Positions 32,616 to 44,804 of a stretch of 64,000 bases of DNA are shown one piece after another. Position 1 is the first letter of the stretch. Every line of letters begins with the position of its first letter. Where the stretch lies: positions 36,252,868-36,316,867 of the forward strand of contig NC_055994.1 in the NCBI RefSeq assembly GCF_018446385.1, given 5' to 3'. The DNA is from Zingiber officinale (lineage: Eukaryota; Streptophyta; Magnoliopsida; Zingiberales; Zingiberaceae). The notes under the pieces are model-generated. The model did no database searches and had not been told where the DNA came from. It saw nothing but the letters and a program-made list of their open reading frames with translations. The translations under genes were made by a program, and so were the position numbers.

Positions 32616-35288
32616 AAAGCATGCATATTTCTATCCTCATAGCATATCATAAAAACAAGCATATTCCAAGCACATAGCATATCATTAAAGCATGCATATT
32701 TCTACTCACATAGCATATCATTAAAGCATGCATATTTCTAAGCACATAACATATCATTAAAACATGCATATCTCTATCCACATATCATATCATAAAAGGT
32801 ATAAATCACAAGCATACATGATTAAGCATAAGGGTGTATCATGTGATTATACTATCATAAGAAACATGGTAACATAGTTAACTTGGGTTCTAAGATTCCT
32901 AAACCCTGGGGTTCCTATCATGGCCGAACCCCCTTAGGTCTCAATTTAGGTAAAAACAACCTCCAAGCATGTGAAACCTAAATTATCATTACATGAATTT
33001 CATAGGAAGCATTGTAAGTATGATTTACTTGGTTTCTAAGTTCTCCAAGTCCTTAAACTCATGTGGCCAAACCCTATCAGTATATAAACAAGGTCCCAAA
33101 TGTCATGAAAGCATGGAAACCTTAAACCATATTTATAGCATTTTTTTCAAGTAACATAGTAAGCATATTGAGCTAGTTCCTAAGTCCTTCAAGCCCTTAA
33201 CATATGTCATGGTCAAACTTTTAACAAGTGTTTATTAGGGCTAAAAACAAACATACAAGCATGTGAACTTGAACTAACATCATGTATAAATTCATAACAA
33301 GACATTATACAACATGTATGGCCGAAACTTACCCTAGCCTCAATTAGGTCATTAAACAACATATAGCATGGGAACTTTGTCTTTCTACTTATCATATTCC
33401 ATGTAAAGTGACATAAGCATATTTAATTCTTGTTCTAGCGTTTCTAGGGCATCTATTCCTTCATGGACAAAACATACAATGGTCCATTTAGGTCATGGAA
33501 AAATTATACAAGCATGTGACACAATCAACACATTATCCTATTTTCATAAGAAGCACTTTTAACACATTTGGTTCAATTTCTAAGGCCTCTAGGTCTTTTA
33601 AACCCTACTTGGATGAAACTCAACAGTTTATAAACTTGCTTCAAATAGCCTAAAAGCATAAGAAATCATACAAGTTTCATAGCATGTATAAAGACAAGCA
33701 TAATAAACATACATGTGAATTGTGTCTTAGGCTTCCTAGGTTTCTTTCCCTTTTTTCTTTTATTTTTCCTCATGGCCGAAACCTACCAATCTTTAAACTA
33801 GGTTTTAAGTGGCCTAAAGCATGGAAAACCTAAGTAAGTTTCATGGCAAAATTACTAAGAACATCATATACAAAGTTGGTTCATAAACAAGCTAGGACCC
33901 TTGTGATCTTACATGTCATATATCATGTAACTAATTTTCCTATACTCAATTTAAACATAAGAACATTAAACAACCTTCTTATCATAATATCACAGAGGTC
34001 TTGAGCATATTAAAATTTTGTTTAAGCTTTTCTAAACTATCCATCTTATCATGGCCGAAAATCTAAAATAAGAGTTCATGAATTTCTAGCAATGTTCAAC
34101 ATGCAATTCTTTAAGAAAACTCTATATTCTATCATACAAACATGGTTACTTAAATTTAAAGGTCTTCCTAACCCTAAGCCCTTTTCTTGGCCAAAACATA
34201 TAAATGGATTTCTTTTGGTTCCAAGTAACTTTTAAGCAAGAAAACCAATAAAAGATCTTTAATAGTTCATGGAGAGAATCTTGCACTAGTGTAGTTACAC
34301 AATATTTTCCCTAACCTCTTTAAAATATTTTTGGCCGAAATTCTAGGGTTAGGTACTCCTCTGATCAAGCATCATTTAGGTATAAAAACATGAAGAAAAT
34401 CCTTCCTACATAGCATAGAAAAAATATCATGAAATAAGGACTTGTTTAAACCTTCATAGATTTGAAAACCCTTTCTTTGGCCGAATTTTTCTTAAATTCT
34501 TTCCTAGGTTTTCTAATCCTTATAAAATCCGAAAATCACATAAAAAGCCTTGTACCACAGGTGAGGGGAATCTTACATCCTTTTCGCTTGTGGATCTAAG
34601 GTATAGTGATGAAAGAAGTAGCCTCTCCTTCTAGTTCCTTTCCCTTGATTCCCTTGCTAAGTCCTCCTTGTATCTTAGGTTTCTTAGGGGAAAAACCTTG
34701 GCTTTGGGGCCGAAGATGGAGGAGAGGGGACTGATGGATTCGGTGAGGGAGAGGAAGAATGAGAGAAAATGAGAGAAAAATAAACTTCTCTTTTCTTGCT
34801 CCCTTTTATGTTAAGGGGGAAGAGGTAGCAAAATTGATTTTTGCTTTCCTTCTCCCTTAGCCTTTTTTTTCTATTTCCTATTTATTTTATTTATTCATTT
34901 ATTCTTACCATTCATGATGAAATAAGGGGGATTGAATCCTCTTAATTCCCTCTTTAAATTTTCGGCAAGAACAAAGAGGAAGAGGGAGAGAAAGGGAGGA
35001 AGGCAAGTTGTCTTTCTCTTGCTCCTTTCTTGTTTTCTTTTGGCTAGCTTTTACTCTTACCTTTATCATGAGTTTCCCTCCTTTGTTATCAACATCTTCT
35101 CTCTATCCCAATTGGTTTCTATTAATTAATTCTATGAAATATAATATAAGAGGTTCATGGTTCAATCCTTGACCTCCTCTTCTTTTTATTTCATTTTATT
35201 TCTTTTTGCTTCAACTCACTTCCTATTATTTTTCTAAGGAAAAATCCCACATTCATATATTTATCTTACAAGCTTAGTGGGTATTACA

Positions 35289-35410
35289 GCCATATATGCT
35301 GCCATACATCTGATTCTCATCCTCTCAACATGCCGATCAAAAGCTCTCGCCGGAAGGGCCTTAGTGAAAGGATCTGCCAGGTTATCTTCTGATGTAATCT
35401 TGGCGACAAC
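35289..35410 (-). pseudogene. Copia B RNase H tail segment
   Basis: Minus strand encodes the same tail as 4690-4820 in Copia A (DNLADPFTKAL-type; GCTCTCGCCGGAAGGGCCTTAGTG on +). Split on both sides by insertions at 31225-35288 and 35411-50055. Confidence 0.8.
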
Positions 35411-35641
35411 TGTAACACACGTAAATTTTATCAGTTCAAAAAGGCAAAAATAAATAGAAGAAGAGAAAAGGAAATAAAAAAATAGATTTAAAAATGGCCT
35501 TAGGTAGGATTGAACCCAAGACCTCTTATATATGATTGGTTAGAGTTTCCATTAGGGTGGTGGTAAAGCATCACACTAGCAATATGAAACAATTCCTTAT
35601 AAGCAGATTTTGGGAGAAGAGATGCTTCAACTTCCACTTAG

Positions 35642-35649
35642 TATAAAAG
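35642..35649 (+). promoter_or_regulatory. TATA box of G2 5' LTR
   Basis: TATAAAAG followed by GTGAGGATTGAGATC. The 3' LTR has it at 45331. Confidence 0.6.
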
Positions 35650-35907
35650 GTGAGGATTGAGATCAAAACCTAAATCTCTTCATTTTCCCTTCTACCATAC
35701 CTAGCCGAAACTCCTTTCCTCTTCTTCTCTTTTAGTTTTGGCCAAGAACTCTAGGGTTCCAAGGTTCTAGGTTCTTCAAGAAGAGAATCTAGAGGGGAGT
35801 TTTCATCAGGATTTGTACGTACGAGGTGGGTGGTTTGGAGATCAAGGCATACAAAAGAGAGTGTTGCTTTTCTTACACCCTATAAGAGTAAGATCTAGTG
35901 AAAGGAT

Positions 35908-36789
35908 GTAAGTACTCCTCACCTGCAGTATAAGTTGTTTTGATTATGCATGAAGGAACCTATTTATGGTAGGTTTGTATGGTTCTATGCATGGTTAAGA
36001 AATTTCATGTTAAAGTGCATGTTAAAGAAGATATAATGCATGATATGTAAAGATGCCCCTCTAAGTTTTGGGATTAAGAGCATGTGAGTACTTTGATTTG
36101 TTTCCCATTAAGTTTATGGGACTAAGAAGCAAAATCAAGTGCCCTAAGATGCTTCCCAATAGGTGTGGGGGATTAAGTGCACATAAGGTGTTTGTCGAAA
36201 TGACAACAAGTGCAATTATAAGAAAGTACTAAGTAGAAGAAAATATTTTACTATAAAATGGCATGTACTGGACACAAGGTCCATGGGATGATCTCCTAGA
36301 TTGCCCCTAGGCATAAGTTCACCTAGTAGTACCTTAATAGGTTTGGGATTAGCTATCTCAGATTTTATTAAGGATGCGCGCAAGTGGTACATTGTCGAGC
36401 CCAAGAAAGTTGATTATTATGTTCACTAATATGTATGATAAAGTTTTCAATGTGCATTGGTTTGTTGAAGTGAAACCATCATTAAGTGGAGAACTTGAGT
36501 TATAAAGTGTAGTGTTGGTGAACTCTATAATATGCCAGGATTTCTGTTTCGTTACATTACTAGCAAGGTTTAAGTTGGTGTTTAGCATTTTAAAACTATT
36601 TAAAAATACATATCATGTGCATATTTACAAAGCATATGTTTTAGCGTGAACTATTCTCAAGTGCATGTTTGTTGTTCTCTTTCCAAGCTGTTTTACAATA
36701 AAAAGGCATGTTCTCTTTAATGCATACTTTTGTGAGTAGATGGTATGTACTAAGCCTTTGCTTATAGTTTGCATTTCCTTATACTGTAG
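35908..36789 (+). other. Possible leader intron inside G2 LTR
   Basis: A donor GTAAGT after AAAGGAT and an acceptor TTATACTGTAG (CTGCAG in the 3' LTR, ending 46476). The same paired words, GTAAGT-ctcacctgcagta and actgcag-ATAAAGG, are found in two other LTR families of this window. Confidence 0.4.
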
Positions 36790-37082
36790 ATAGAGGTAAG
36801 GGAAAGCTGGAGTAAGAAGGGGCAGCAGGAGCAATGTTTGATGGTAGGGGTGACAGAACAGTGGGAAGCGATCCTGCAATTTGCTAGTGTCTGACTATGT
36901 TAGATTTTGGTGATGATGGACATATGTTCTTATCTCCGCTTAGTATAAAAGTATTATTAAGAATGCTGTACAATGAATTTACGGTTTGGTAGTAGTTGAA
37001 GTTTCAAATATTCTCCCTAAGTTTGTGGAATAAAATGATAAGTCAAGATGGAGTACAAAGGGGGAACACTACTCCTTTTTGG

Positions 37083-37620
37083 GTGTAGGGCGTGACCCCC
37101 ACACAGCCGTGACACGGCTGTGTGGAGTCACACGGCCCCAACCCTCTCCCTCTCGGCCAGGGTTGCACGGTCATGTGACACACACGGCCATGCAAGGTTT
37201 AGTCTCTAGAAAAGTTGCACGGTCGTGTGCCACACACGGCCATGCAATGTTTAGTCTCTGGAAAAGTTGCACGGTCGTGTGCCACGCACGGCCGTGTGCC
37301 ACACACGGCAATGCAAGGCTTAGTCTCTGGAAAGGTTGCATGGCCATGTGCCACGCGCGGCCATGCACCTCTCCTCCTCGGGCAAAATGACACGGTCGTG
37401 TGGATTCACACGGCCATGCACCCCTTTGACTCAACCGAGGTGACATGGACGTGTGAGCCACACGGCCATGCCCCTCTTCGTTACGGCCAAGGTGACACGG
37501 CCATGTGGAAGCCACATGGCTGTGCCCTGCTCCAGCAGGGAGGGCCTTACACGGCCGTGTGGGACACACGACCGTGCCCAAACTAGGGCTTAGTAAGGCT
37601 ACACGATCGGTCATCACCAC
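37083..37620. repeat. ACACGGCCGTGT-like palindrome array (G2 5' LTR)
   Basis: Some twenty CACACGGyCrTG words, often in pairs separated by about 6-30 bp. Gives open frames of up to 149 codons on both strands that are not genes. Confidence 0.8.
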
Positions 37621-37814
37621 ACGGTCCAGATTCTCAAGCAGTTCTAAACTTCATCTTAGCTCTATTTCGCTCCCAAAACATGACTCAACAGTCGGAACAA
37701 GTTAAGAGTAGATCTCTGAACTGAACAGTGTACATACAATAATGTCCTTAGTAGTATGGAAAGGAGTAACGTCCGTGGCTTGAGTCAGGATTAAGAAGCG
37801 CGGTCGTTACAATA

Positions 37815-37826
37815 TGGTATCAGAGC
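37815..37826 (+). other. Primer binding site of G2 (Met-tRNA type)
   Basis: TGGTATCAGAGC, complementary to the initiator Met-tRNA 3' end. Confidence 0.85.
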
Positions 37827-38041
37827 AAGTTTCATCCTTCCGCCACCCACACGTCAAGCATTGATCCTGCCGCTTCCAAGTAAGAAAGTACCTTTTCTTC
37901 ATGTACCTAGTTACTGTTATGTTTAGTAAGAAATTCTTGTTAAGTTTTATCATGCTCATATGTGAAATTAGTAATGATAGCAAGTAGGGATGATGAGTGG
38001 CTGACGTATGTTTTCACTAGTTTTGACTTATGATATGTAGA

Positions 38042-39123
38042 ATGGCTAGAGGAAGACCAGCTAGACAGCCGAGGGTTAATGAACCTCAACCAGGGGAAAA
38101 TCAGTCAGCACCATAGCCCAACCTTTTAGAAGTAGTAGCTCAACTTCAGAGACAAGTGGCTGAGCAGCAGCAAGTTATTGCTTCTCTAACTGCTAACCAG
38201 CAAGCTTCCCCTGTAGTCCCACAGGAAGTCAATATGGTAACACCTACTATAGCTGAAGCACCATCAGTTACCCCTGTAGCCCCAGCAAAGGTGGTGAGGC
38301 ATGAAGCATACCTGATCCAGTGGTAGAAACTGAAGCCAGAGAGTTTCTCTGGAACCAATGAACCATGGGATGCTCATGCATGGTTCAAAACTTTGGAGAG
38401 TATAATGGAGCTACTGGACTAGCCGGAGGTAGAAAAGATTAAGTGTGTCTCCTTCTGCCTCACCGGTGATGCAAGAATGTGGTGGGAACGGGTCAAGGCA
38501 AAACGAAAAGTAGATCAAATGACCTGGTCTGACTTCGAGACTGAGTTCTTCGAAGAATTCCTCCATATGCGAGTCACAAATAAACATTATGACGAGTTCA
38601 TGGAATTTTGACAAGGAGATTTATCAGTGGACGAAGTTATGAAGAAATTTAATAGGCTAGTTCGCCTATGCCCTGAGCTGGTCAGCACTGAACGAGAAAG
38701 GGTGAGGCTAATACTCAAGATGCTGAAGCCAGAGATAGCTCTAAATGTAGCTAGCGGAATTAATAGACCGCAGACTGCAGAAGAGCTGATTAGTAGTGCC
38801 CTGATCACGGAGCATTATCAGAACAGTATCAAGTAGCAAAAGACAGTACTAATGGAGAACAAAGGTCAAGGGAGTTCTGACACTCAGAAATCCCATAGTC
38901 ATGGGTCAACCTGGAAAGGGAACTCTAAGAGGAAGCAGTGGAGTAATAAAAAGGGAGGATCCGTAAACAAGAAAACTAAGTATGCCACATGTTCCATCTG
39001 TAGAAGGATGGACTCTGGAGTCTGTCGCAAGGGCATGAGTAGCTGTTATACATGTGGTCAAGAGGGGCATATGGCCAAGAATTGCCCGACCAAGATCAAT
39101 CTTCCTCCTGCACAACCTGTGTA
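38042..39123 (+). pseudogene. G2 gag
   Basis: A single frame from ATG 38042 with six in-frame stops (38114, 38324, 38420, 38609, 38834, 39122) and no frameshift. Order: Pro/Gln-rich N-terminus; the gag core (KPESFSGTNEPWDAHAWF, CVSFCLTGDARMWWERVK, FLHMRVTNKHYDEF, NRLVRLCPEL, LKPEIALNV); a basic Gly/Lys/Ser-rich linker; and a zinc knuckle CYTCGQEGHMAKNC (39043-39084) with all ligands. Nearly all stops are one C-to-T or G-to-A step from Gln, Arg or Trp codons. The capsid type is that of chromovirus Gypsy elements. Confidence 0.92.
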
Positions 39124-39793
39124 ATATGAAAGCAAGCAGGCACAGCTACACCATATGTAAGCCATATTGGAGGGTCCTCACATTAGTCAAGGTAGACTGG
39201 AAGCTCCATCAAGTTCTACAAATTCTCGAGTGTTCTCCCTTACCAGAGAGGAGGTAGCAAACGCCTCCACCGTTGTCATAGGTCAAATATGCATTTTCAA
39301 TCAATATGCAACTGTGTTATTTGATACTGGGGCAACCCATTTGTTTGTCTCCATAGTATTTGCTGAAAGAACAGGTATACCCCCGGAAGTCCTAAGCGGA
39401 CAATTCTTGATGACACTACCCTCGGGAGAGATAATGACATCTACACACTAGCTGCGAGTTGTGCCAGTCAAAATTTCAGACAGAGAACTGTCTAATGATC
39501 TGATCTTGTTGAACATGTATGATTACGATGTTATTTTTGCGATGGACTTCCTGAGCAAGTATGGTGCTTCCATCGAGTGCCATAAGTGAAGGGTTCTATT
39601 CCAACCTGAGGCAGAGTCTAAGTTTGAGTTCATCGGAAATTCGAAGAAGAAAACCCAGAAATTTTTATCAACCATGAAGTCTCAGAAAATATTAGCCGAT
39701 GGATGTACCGGATTTCTAGCTCATGTGGTTAATACCCATCAAGAAAGAGATCACGAGCTAGAGGAAGTTAGAGTTGTATGTGACTACCCATAA
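39124..39793 (+). pseudogene. G2 aspartic protease
   Basis: Same frame as gag. VLFDTGATHLFVS (about 39317) holds the catalytic DTG, followed by ERTGIPPEVL and the flap-like MTLPSGE. Further on come NMYDYDVIFAMDFLSKYGASIE and a linker to RT. Stops at 39158, 39449, 39587 and 39791. Continuous gag-pro-pol in one frame is known for many plant chromoviruses. Confidence 0.88.
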
Positions 39794-40651
39794 GTGTTTC
39801 TGGAAGAGTTGTCAAGGTTAGCTCCAGATAGGGAAATTGAATTTGAGATTAAACTCATTCCTGGTACCCATCCAATCTCAAAGGCACCCTACCGAATGGC
39901 ACTGGTAGAATTGAAAGAACTTCAGGGACAATTACAGGAGCTACTCGACAAGGGCTTTATTCACCTTAGTCACTCACCCTGGGGAGCTTCGGTGTTGTTC
40001 GTAAAGAAGAAGGACGGGTCCATGCGAATGTGCGTGGACTACCGAGCGCTGAATAAGGTGACAATCAAGAATCAGTATCCCTTGCCGAGAATTGATGACC
40101 TATTTGATTAGTTAAAGGGGGCTACAATCTTTTCCAAGATAGACTTGCGGTCTGGATATCATCAAGTGAAAGTGAAGGCTGATGATGTACTGAAGACAAC
40201 ATTTCGAACGAGGTATGGGCACTATGAGTTCGTAGTTATGCCTTTTGGAGTGACGAACGCTCCTGCTACATTCATAGACCTGATGAATAGAGTGTTCAAA
40301 GAGTATTTGGATAAGTTTGTGATCGTCTTCATAGACGATATTCTTATATACTCCAGAACTCTAAAAGAACATGCTGAACACCTTAAAACAGTATTACAGA
40401 TTCTCCAACAGAGACAGTTGTATGCAAAGTTCTCTAAGTGTGAGTTCTGGCTTGATCAAGTGTCCTTTCTAGGTCACATTATTTCTAAAGATGGGGTTAT
40501 GGTAGATCTGACAAAAATAGAAGCTGTGAGTAACTGGAATAGACCCAAGAATGTTAGTGAAATCAGAAGTTTCCTTGGGTTAGCAGGCTACTATAGGAAA
40601 TTTGTAGAGAACTTCTCAAGGATCACCTCTCCACTGATAGTGCTTATCTGA
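39794..40651 (+). pseudogene. G2 reverse transcriptase
   Basis: Motifs in order: [48 protein letters not shown] (stop at 40109), [30 protein letters not shown], the catalytic [21 protein letters not shown], and the thumb [17 protein letters not shown]. Only one stop lies inside, plus one at the end (40649), so this is the best preserved RT in the window. It copies element RNA to DNA in the particle. Confidence 0.93.
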
Positions 40652-41085
40652 AAGAATAAAAAATTTGAGTGGACAGAGGATTGTGAGAAGAGTTTTCTTG
40701 AACTAAAAATGAGACTGGCCAGTGCTCTAATACTGACTCGTCCAGAAAATGGTGCGAGCTTTGATATATACAGTGATGCTTCTAAACTGGGACTCGAAGC
40801 TGTACTGATACAGAATGGCAAAGTTATTGCCTATGCCTCGAGACAACTCAAAGATTATGAGAAGAACTATCCCACTCATGACCTTGAGTTTGAAGCAGTA
40901 GTCTTCGCTCTCAAAGTCTAGAGGCATTACTTATATGGAGCTCAGTGCAAGATTTACACAGATCACCAGAGTCTGAAGTATTTCTTCACTCAGAAAGACC
41001 TTAACATGAGACAACGGAGATGGCTTGACCTGGTCAAGGACTATGACTGTGAAATCCTCTACCATCTAGGGAAAGCGAACAAAGT
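40652..41085 (+). pseudogene. G2 RNase H
   Basis: [18 protein letters not shown] carries the first catalytic Asp. [32 protein letters not shown] and [12 protein letters not shown] follow, then [13 protein letters not shown]. Stop at 40919 (Trp codon to TAG). A one-base frame change at about 41088 interrupts the join to integrase (DALSRKS is readable only in the next frame). Confidence 0.9.
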
Positions 41086-42424
41086 GGTCAGATGCACTAA
41101 GTAGGAAATCTTGTGCTGCCTTACTGTCTATATATGCTATGGCCTAACCCCTACAAAAAGAAATAGTAAACTTTGGGCTTGAAATTATTACCGGGCAGCT
41201 CTCTACTTTGACACTAGTGTCAACCTTGCTTGACGATGTACAGAAAGGGCAGGAGGAAGATCCTATTATTCAGAAGATCAAGCAGGGAATACAGGAAGGA
41301 GAAAATGGAGAGTTTCGAGTATCAGATGGTAGGATACTATATTATGGTAATTGTCTCTATGTCCCTAATCAAGAGGAACTGTGAAGGAAAATTTTAGAAG
41401 AAGCCCATGGAACACCCTATGCAATGCATCCTGGTTCCACCAAGATATACCAAGATTTAAAGGAACGCTTCTGGTGGTCTGGAATGAAGAGGGATGTTGC
41501 TAGATACATCAGTACCTGTTTGACATGTCAACCGGTTAAAGAAGAATATCAGAGACCAGGCGGAGTTCTGTAGCCTATCCAGATCCCAGAGTGGAAGTGG
41601 GAGGATATAGCTATGGATTTCATAGTAGGATTACCCAGAACTACGAACGGTTATGATGCTATCTGGGTAATAGTAGACAGATTGACCAAGTCTGCTCATT
41701 TCCTAGCAATTAGAACATCCTACTCTATTGAGCAGTTAGCACAAATATATGTTAAAGAGGTCGTCAGATTACATGGAGTGCCCAAAACCATAATTTCTGA
41801 TAGAGATGGTTGTTTTACTTCACTTCTGGGAGTGTGTTCAGAGAGCTCTTGGCACTAGGTTACGATTTAGCACTGCATTTCATCCTCAAACTAATGGGCA
41901 AACAGAATGGGTGAACCAATTTTTGGAGGATATGCTATGGGCTAGATTTCAAGGGCAGCTGGTGTCGATACCTATGCTTAGCAGAGTTTGCATACAATAA
42001 TAGCTATCAAGCTACTATCGGAATGACGCCCTATGAGGCTCTATACGGGAGGAGATGTAGATCTCCTATTTGTTGGTATGAAGATGGTGAAAAGAAAGAA
42101 ATGTGACTCCAGACAGATCTCATCGAAGACACCACCCAAGATATTCAGAACATTCGCCAGAGAATAGAAACTGCTCAGAGCCGGCAGAAAAGCTATGCAG
42201 ATGTCCGCCGTAGACCGCTAGAATTTGAGGTTGGGGACTCAGTATACATCAAAGTAGCTCCTATGAAAGGAGTGTTGCGGTTTGGGAAGAAAGGAAAGTT
42301 GAGTCCACGATATGTGGGGCCATACTTGATCACCCAAAGAGTTGGCAGGGTAGCTTATGAGCTGGAACTACCTCAAGAAATGTCAGCTGTCCATAATGTT
42401 TTCATGTTTCAATGCTGAAGAAGC
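41086..42424 (+). pseudogene. G2 integrase
   Basis: The H2C2 zinc domain is visible at 41405-41530 (HGTPYAMH ... CLTC). The core has Asp in MDFIVGLPRT, Asp in IISDRDGCF and Glu in TNGQTEWVNQ; a frameshift near 41830 separates the second and third. The C-terminal region follows (RRRPLEFEVGDSVYIKV, LSPRYVGPYLI, ELELPQEMSAVHNVF). Near 42405 a base is missing, then the Copia solo LTR interrupts at 42425. Reading resumes at 44840. Confidence 0.9.
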
Positions 42425-43231
42425 TGTTGGAATGTATACTGAAAGCCTAAGCTTTGTAAACATTTATTATGAATAAAGAATCACATTTGGTCTAATTGTC
42501 TACATTTGTTTGTAGTTGTTCATTTAATTTATATTGTAGATAACATAGTATGTGGTGTCACATACAGAAGATGATGTTATCAGTACCTTATAAATTATAA
42601 ACAGTAGCTCACGACCAAAATGGAAAAGGAACAAACCATTAGAAGGTCGTAGTGTAATTAGGTATTAGTTTATCTTGACTATATAATTACACTAGTACAC
42701 TCAGAGTGTATTGAGTAGGACCATTTGAGGTCGTTTCTTTTATACTGACTTTATAAAGGAACAAAGACCTCAGTTATTATGAAAGTGTGTGCTCTTAATC
42801 CTAATATAATAACAAGCACATATATTTGATATTTATTTCTTTAATTTATCAATGGGTGAGATTTAGTTCGTTGAATCAATAAACCCGATAAGTTGGGAAA
42901 TGGTATTACTTATAGTGTGTGTTGTTGATTATAGAAGGAAACTGTGTCCTAGAGATACTAGGTTGATAATGTCCTCAAGAGGAGCTCATAAAGATTGTCA
43001 TGTTAAACCCTGCAGGTGGACTTAGTTCGACATGACAATAAGGTTGAGTGGTACTACTCTTGGACTTAGATATTAATTAAATGAGTTGTCAGTAACTCAC
43101 TTAATTAGTGGACATTCGATATCTTAAACACAGGGAGACTAACACACTCATAATAAGAAGGAGCCCAAAAATGTAATTTGGGATTGGTGTGGTAGTTCAA
43201 TGATAGGTCTCTAGTGGAATGAATTATCATT

Positions 43232-43282
43232 GATGAAATTAAGTTGTGTGTTCGGGGCGAACACGGGATGCTTAATTTTATC
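43232..43282 (+). other. 51-nt U3 hairpin (copy 5)
   Basis: GATGAAATTAAG pairs with CTTAATTTTATC (one G-U) around GTGTTCG / CGAACAC. Confidence 0.65.
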
Positions 43283-43934
43283 GGGAGACCAAAACCAATT
43301 CCTCCTCTCGGTCCCTATCGTAGCCTCTTATTTATAGAGTTCTATACCCACCTATACCCACCTTCTATACCCACCAATAAGGGGCCGGCCAAGCTAGCTT
43401 TGGAACCAAGCTAGGGCCGGCCTAGGTATATTATTGGGTGGCCGGCCCTAGCTTGAACCCAAGCTAGTAGGGCCGGCCAAAATAAATTAAAAAAGAAATT
43501 TAATTTTAATTTTTATTATAATGTGGAAGATATAATTTAAAGAGAATTAGAATTAAAATATCTCTCTTGTAAAAGATTTACAAAAGATTAAAGAAAGAGA
43601 TTAGATCTCTTTCCTTATTTGTAGATTGGAGAGATGTTTTATTTTTTCTTTAAAATTATTCACATGTTAATAAAATTAAAATTATAGATATTTCCTTTTA
43701 TTAACCATGAAGAGATTTTAAAGAGAAATTTTATTTTTTTTTTAAATTTCCGGAAACAAATTAGGATGTTTTAATTGTTGATTAAAACTTGTCCTCTTTT
43801 GTTTTCCAAGGATGTGGCCGGCCACTTGAAATTGATTTGGGAAATTTTATTTTATTTCTCTCAATTAAATCAAGTCAAGGAAATTAAGGAAAATTTATTG
43901 TAATTAAATTTCCTAATTTGCCTAGGCCAAGGAA

Positions 43935-43942
43935 TATAAAAG
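43935..43942 (+). promoter_or_regulatory. TATA box of the 42425 solo LTR
   Basis: TATAAAAG followed by AAGGGATAGGGGTGCC. Confidence 0.6.
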
Positions 43943-44512
43943 AAGGGATAGGGGTGCCTTCATGAGATACAACCTCTATTGTTTTCTCTCCCTTTTTCCT
44001 TGGTGTTGTGGCCGGCCATTACCCTCTCCCTCTCTTCCTCTTGTGGTGGCCGAATACTTCATCTCTCTTGGAGTTCTTGTGGTGGCCGGATACTACTTGG
44101 AGAAGAAGAAGAAGAAGGAGAGAAAGTTAGCATCTCTTGGAACTTGGTTAGTATTTTGATTTTCTTCTTTGGTAAAGTTCTTCCTTTGTGGCCGAACCTT
44201 GCTTGGAGGAGAAGAAGGTGGTTGGTGGTTTCTCATCTTGGTAGATCGTTGCCCACACAACGTCCGAGGTTAGAAGAGGAATACGGTAGAAGATCAAGAG
44301 GTTTTTCTACAAGGTATAATTAGTAATTTTATTTCCGCATCATGCTAGTTATTTATGGAAATAATACCAAATACAAGAGGCTTATGATCTAGTATTTGAA
44401 TATGTTTTCGATGTTGTGTTCTTTTGTTTTCTTTCTTTTCCTTGTGATTTGATTGTTCTCTTTGGTTAACCTAAAGTTATTTTAGGAAATTAAATATTAG
44501 CTTTCTATTAAA

Positions 44513-44587
44513 GGTTTTGTCTAGTCGATGGTGGTTGCTCCCATATCCAAGAAGGTCATGTGCCTCGCCACGTCAGTACTGGGAACC
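44513..44587 (+). other. 75-nt foldable module, copy 5
   Basis: Nearly identical to copy 1; GGTT/AACC closing pairs. Confidence 0.5.
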
Positions 44588-44630
44588 TTTTATGGAAATT
44601 AGTATTTAATGGAATTAATAACTTAAGGAG

Positions 44631-44804
44631 ACTTGGGTCGAACGTGTTAAGTTCCGCAGGAGATCCAAGTTAAAACCTAAAAGAACAAATAGATTAAGTT
44701 TTGGATCAAACGTGTTAAGTTCCGCAGGCGATCCAAAATTTAATTTAAAAGAACACATGGTAGCTAGGAAAAAGGTTCAGACCTTTGTACAAAATTTTTG
44801 TACA
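44631..44804 (+). other. Three tandem hairpins near LTR 3' end (copy 5)
   Basis: ACTTGGGTC/GATCCAAGT, TTTTGGATC/GATCCAAAA (44699-44738) and TGTACAAAA-T-TTTTGTACA (44786-44804). Confidence 0.6.

Larger units (their letters stand above)
31225..35288 (-). mobile_element. 4.06-kb Gypsy solo LTR in Copia B
   Basis: Starts TGTAATGCCC and ends GGTATTACA on +. The flanks are ...GCCAT and GCCAT..., within a shared 17-bp stretch. Orientation is minus, judged from the shared motif ACCTGTGGTACAAG / GTAAGATTCCCCTCACC (34540-34576), which matches the + strand LTRs at 35411 and 47144. No coding domain. Contains three tandem repeat blocks and several dozen CAT-rich words (catagcatatcat). Open frames up to 65 codons have no recognisable content. 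Confidence 0.85.
35411..37811 (+). mobile_element. 5' LTR of Gypsy element G2
   Basis: 2,401 bp, TGTAACACAC to GTCGTTACA. Followed after three bases by the primer site. Flank ACAAC (35406-35410) corresponds to ACCAC after the 3' LTR (50056-50060), a target duplication with one mismatch. Contains TATAAAAG at 35642, intron-like signals at 35908 and 36789, and the palindrome array at 37083-37620. Confidence 0.92.

Noticed and set aside
37171..37620. Open frame of 149 codons on the minus strand, rich in His/Pro/Cys
   Set aside because: It is a translation of the CACACGGCCGTGT palindrome array in the G2 LTR; overlapping frames on both strands show the same effect.
39794..42410. G2 as an active or autonomous element
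   Set aside because: Many in-frame stops, three frameshifts and two solo LTR insertions; only the order of domains is intact.
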